Assembly (NCBI GenBank): GCA_030666885.1
Contig: DAOUWY010000090.1
Coordinates: 1 to 7,385, forward strand
Direction of reading: 5' to 3'
DNA length: 7,385 nucleotides
From: Methanosarcinales archaeon
GTDB lineage: Archaea > Halobacteriota > Methanosarcinia > Methanosarcinales > Methanocomedenaceae
Part shown: in pieces, positions 5,942 through 7,385 of the stretch
How positions within the stretch are numbered: position 1 is the first letter of the stretch
How the letters are laid out: each line of letters opens with the position of its first letter
Notes under the pieces: model-generated
Seen by the model: only the letters and a program-made list of their open reading frames with translations
Database searches by the model: none
What the model was told of the DNA's origin: nothing
Program-made: the position numbers and the translations under genes

Positions 5942-6742
5942 TCAATTTGATATGTTTGACGTATGTGAGCCGGATATACCGGCCTCAACCAATATTCTGG
6001 TGTTTTCGTAGATGTCACCTTTCATTATGGACGTGCCTACCAATACGGCATCGGCACCGGCCTGTACTACCCTGACAGCGTCCTGTGGAGTCAGTATGCC
6101 GCTCTCGCTTATTATAATCCTGTCAGGGCTGTGCTCCCTGATAATAGGGGCCACTTCTTCGGTTGTGGCCAGGTCGATCTCCATTGTCTTGAGATTACGG
6201 TTGTTGATGCCTATGATGTTTGCATCAGTGTCAAGTGCGGCCATAAGTTCTGCATGATCATGCACTTCCACCAGCGGCTGTAGTCCTCGGTCTTTTGCAA
6301 GTGTGATGAATCCGGGCAGCCTGTCACCCAGTATGCCGGCTATCAGCAGTATCAGGTCGCTTTCTACTTCATAGAGCTGTCGTTCGTCTATTATAAAGTC
6401 CTTCCTTAATACAGGGATGCTTACGGCCTGCCTGACATGTTCCAGGTTCTCCAGGCTCCCGTGGAAAAATTCCGGCTCTGTAAGTACGGAAATAGCACAA
6501 GCACCTGCCTTTTCCATGGTCCTGGCTATCTGTGCGGCATCGGCAGGGCTCACTTCCCTGTTGTGGGTGGTGGGAGATGCGGGTTTGACCTCGGCTATCA
6601 CAGGTATATATTGCGAATCCTTTGCATGCTTTATGGACCTGGCAAGGCTCCTTGTGCTTATTGCCTGTGGTGTGCCTACACCCGGAAGTTTATTGACACG
6701 GTTTTCGGTTGCTGAAATGATATCTTCTATTATTCTGTTCAT
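5942..6742 (-). CDS. trpC: Indole-3-glycerol phosphate synthase
   Basis: TrpC closes the indole ring, turning CdRP (carboxyphenylamino-deoxyribulose phosphate) into indole-3-glycerol phosphate, the substrate of TrpA. The 266-aa TIM barrel shows the family signatures in order, numbered from ATG 6742: IAEVKPASP with E51 and K53, VLRKDF with K114, LVEVHD with E159, GINNRNL with N180, SESGI around 212-216 and VLVGTSIM. The catalytic lysines, glutamates and asparagine are all present. I chose ATG 6742; an in-frame GTG at 6754 adds four residues and has no better ribosome site. It is the first gene of trpCBA, single-function (no fused TrpF), and sits behind a TGTACA-type operator. Confidence 0.96.
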   Translation of the reverse strand: MNRIIEDIISATENRVNKLPGVGTPQAISTRSLARSIKHAKDSQYIPVIAEVKPASPTTHNREVSPADAAQIARTMEKAGACAISVLTEPEFFHGSLENLEHVRQAVSIPVLRKDFIIDERQLYEVESDLILLIAGILGDRLPGFITLAKDRGLQPLVEVHDHAELMAALDTDANIIGINNRNLKTMEIDLATTEEVAPIIREHSPDRIIISESGILTPQDAVRVVQAGADAVLVGTSIMKGDIYENTRILVEAGISGSHTSNISN

Positions 6743-6778
6743 GTACCAGACCACTCAAATGTATATATCTGTTCGGTG

Positions 6779-6796
6779 ATGTACAATGTTGTACAT
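6779..6796. promoter_or_regulatory. TRP-box-like operator of the trpCBA operon
   Basis: ATGTACAATGTTGTACAT is an inverted repeat with perfect 8-bp arms and a 2-bp centre, with TGTACA at each end. TGTACA is the TRP box core bound by TrpY, the tryptophan-dependent repressor described in Methanothermobacter. The site lies directly downstream of the TATA box (6797-6805) and before the predicted start near 6775, so a bound repressor would block polymerase or TFB. Binding by a TrpY homologue is inferred; the regulator gene is not in the window. Confidence 0.75.
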
Positions 6797-6805
6797 TATA
6801 TATAA
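6797..6805 (-). promoter_or_regulatory. TATA box of the trpCBA operon
   Basis: TTATATATAA on the minus strand adjoins the operator and predicts transcription from about 6775, giving a leader of about 33 nt before the trpC ATG. A second TATA-like string at 6760-6769 would place the start inside trpC and is less likely to be used. Confidence 0.6.
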
Positions 6806-6831
6806 TACTTATGCAGGATTCGTATTGGAAG

Positions 6832-6853
6832 AGGATATAAAAAAGTATATCCT
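6832..6853. repeat. Hairpin-forming inverted repeat, 8-bp arms
   Basis: AGGATATA (6832-6839) and TATATCCT (6846-6853) pair perfectly around a six-base AAAAAG loop. It is in the intergenic region upstream of trpC and could be a protein site or a small RNA hairpin. No gene accounts for it. Confidence 0.4.
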
Positions 6854-6940
6854 ACCGGCCGTCCCAAAACCAATTCACATTATAAAATCAGGCCATATTT
6901 CATCCCAGTTGGGCAATTATCAATTATAATTTAATGTTAT

Positions 6941-6956
6941 TATCCCATATGGGATA
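6941..6956. promoter_or_regulatory. Perfect 16-bp palindrome TATCCCATATGGGATA
   Basis: TATCCCATATGGGATA is fully self-complementary and lies about midway between the divergent trpC and RelB-like genes, too far from either TATA box to be a classic overlapping operator. A regulator binding site is possible; the factor is unknown. Confidence 0.4.
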
Positions 6957-6970
6957 TACATAGTTTTATT

Positions 6971-6976
6971 TGTACA
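6971..6976. promoter_or_regulatory. Isolated TGTACA (possible second TRP box)
   Basis: A single TGTACA, the core of the operator at 6779-6796, occurs about 175 bp upstream of it. TRP boxes can occur in several copies, but a 6-bp palindrome is expected by chance, so this is weak. Confidence 0.2.
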
Positions 6977-7008
6977 CATGCTTTTAGTTTTGGGACCAAC
7001 ACGGCTGG

Positions 7009-7044
7009 CTGCCACCGTGCGGCCCTGGCGGGCTGCGGTGGCAG
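7009..7044. ncRNA. GC-rich hairpin, possible structured RNA or terminator
   Basis: CTGCCACCG (7009-7017) pairs with CGGTGGCAG (7036-7044) over nine base pairs. Inside, GCCC (7022-7025) pairs with GGGC (7030-7033) around a TGGC tetraloop. This 36-nt stem is very GC-rich and sits in otherwise AT-rich intergenic DNA, a common sign of a structured RNA in AT-leaning archaeal genomes. No T-run follows on the plus strand; on the minus strand GTTTT-like runs are absent nearby, so a terminator is less likely. Family not recognised. Confidence 0.35.
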
Positions 7045-7088
7045 GATATAATGCAGAGAGGCTGGGTGGCGGGTACATCTATACCAAT

Positions 7089-7124
7089 ATATATTTAATT
7101 TATAATTACCTATAGATAACTATA
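7089..7124 (+). promoter_or_regulatory. Promoter and possible operator of the RelB-like gene
   Basis: A long AT-only run (7089-7108) holds TATA-like strings about 20-30 nt before the ATG at 7124, and no ribosome site is present, so the mRNA may be leaderless. TATAG-ATAA-CTATA (7111-7124) is a small inverted repeat reaching the start codon and could be the antitoxin's own operator. Confidence 0.4.
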
Positions 7125-7360
7125 TGGCAGCCACTACTACAATCTGCATAAATCCCAGAGTGAAGGATATACTGACATCTCTGAAACGTTATCCACGTGA
7201 ATCATATAGTTCAGTTGTAGAACGGTTGGTAAATCTGGCAATAGATGAAGAACCTCTCAGCGATGAAGCGATACTTGGTATCGAAGAGGCACTTGAAGAT
7301 ATCAAACAGGACCGCCTTCATTCTGAAGAAGAGATCATGAAAGAGTTTGACCTGTCATGA
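7124..7360 (+). CDS. RelB-like antitoxin
   Basis: The 78-aa product begins with a short strand (TTTICINP, 4-11) and two helices (to about residue 41) in the ribbon-helix-helix style used by antitoxins to bind DNA. The C-terminal half is acidic and helical, with EEALEDIKQDRLHSEEEIMK, the pattern of RelB/Phd-type antitoxins (ALEDIxxGRxxSxEE). Its stop TGA overlaps the ATG of the next gene (ATGA), whose first residues look like a RelE/ParE toxin. It therefore probably neutralises that toxin and represses the pair. Exact subfamily is uncertain: the N-terminus also resembles archaeal VapB-like proteins. Confidence 0.75.
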   Translation: MAATTTICINPRVKDILTSLKRYPRESYSSVVERLVNLAIDEEPLSDEAILGIEEALEDIKQDRLHSEEEIMKEFDLS

Positions 7361-7385
7361 GATACAAGGTCAACTACACCTCAAA
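7357..7385 (+). CDS. RelE/ParE-like toxin, 5' end only
   Basis: An ATG at 7357 overlaps the antitoxin stop by the ATGA pattern typical of translationally coupled toxin-antitoxin genes. The nine complete codons visible before the window ends read MRYKVNYTS, like the opening strand of RelE/ParE ribonuclease toxins (MxYKVxxT). The family call rests on these few residues and on the antitoxin next to it. Confidence 0.5.

Larger units (their letters stand above)
6861..6996. repeat. Wide inverted repeat GTCCCAAAAC / GTTTTGGGAC
   Basis: A perfect 10-bp inverted repeat has arms at 6861-6870 and 6987-6996, enclosing 116 bp. The enclosed AT-rich part contains the palindrome at 6941-6956. The outline could be a small mobile-element-like unit or a structured RNA, but there is no target-site duplication that I can see. 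Confidence 0.3.

Noticed and set aside
6760..6769. TATA-like string close to trpC as the promoter
   Set aside because: Its position predicts a start inside trpC; the box at 6797-6805 next to the operator has better spacing.
6809..6840. Possible leader peptide for tryptophan attenuation (short frame containing a single Trp codon)
   Set aside because: It lies on the plus strand, opposite to the trp operon, has only one Trp codon, and attenuation of this kind is not expected in archaea.
6897..6912. CCCA-GT-TGGG as another operator
   Set aside because: Arms are only four bases long and expected by chance.

Overview
The window looks like a piece of a euryarchaeal chromosome, most likely from a methanogen or ANME-type lineage near the Methanosarcinales. 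The lineage is an inference. It rests on an archaeal-type topoisomerase I followed by an archaeal DUF2119-like protein, TATA boxes about 26 nt upstream of start codons with no leader, oligo-T stretches after genes, and a TGTACA-type operator before a trp operon. No 16S rRNA or other definitive marker is present.

Layout. Bases 1-212 hold two clusters of a phased ATCCGTG repeat and the 3' flank of the first gene. Bases 213-2838 (minus strand) carry topA (type IA DNA topoisomerase) followed directly by a putative zinc metallohydrolase of the DUF2119 type. Bases 2839-3304 have no intact gene. They hold the topA promoter, a 33-codon remnant that resembles the N-terminus of an archaeal ATPase, a tandem ATTGT-N4-ACAAT element over its start, and an unassigned open fragment. 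Bases 3260-3900 (minus) are a VapBC-like toxin-antitoxin pair that appears decayed. The ribbon-helix-helix antitoxin is cut by an in-frame TAG and the PIN toxin by an in-frame TAA, and coding-like sequence continues in frame after both stops. A perfect 16-bp palindrome sits between the antitoxin's TATA box and its start codon.

Bases 3966-6742 (minus) are a compact trpC-trpB-trpA operon covering indole-3-glycerol phosphate synthase and both tryptophan synthase subunits. trpF, trpD, trpE and trpG are absent here. In front of it, an 18-bp inverted repeat containing TGTACA on both arms lies between the TATA box and the predicted transcription start. That matches the TRP box recognised by the archaeal regulator TrpY, so tryptophan-responsive repression is likely.

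Bases 6797-7123 are a structured intergenic region: a GC-rich hairpin, a 16-bp palindrome, a further 8-bp-arm hairpin, and a 10-bp inverted repeat about 117 bp apart. At 7124 a plus-strand RelB-like antitoxin begins. Its stop overlaps the start of a toxin gene, probably RelE/ParE-like, that runs off the window.

The core genes (topA, trpCBA) are ordinary. The unusual parts are the decayed toxin-antitoxin and ATPase segment between topA and trpA, and the operators and hairpins around it and upstream of trpC.
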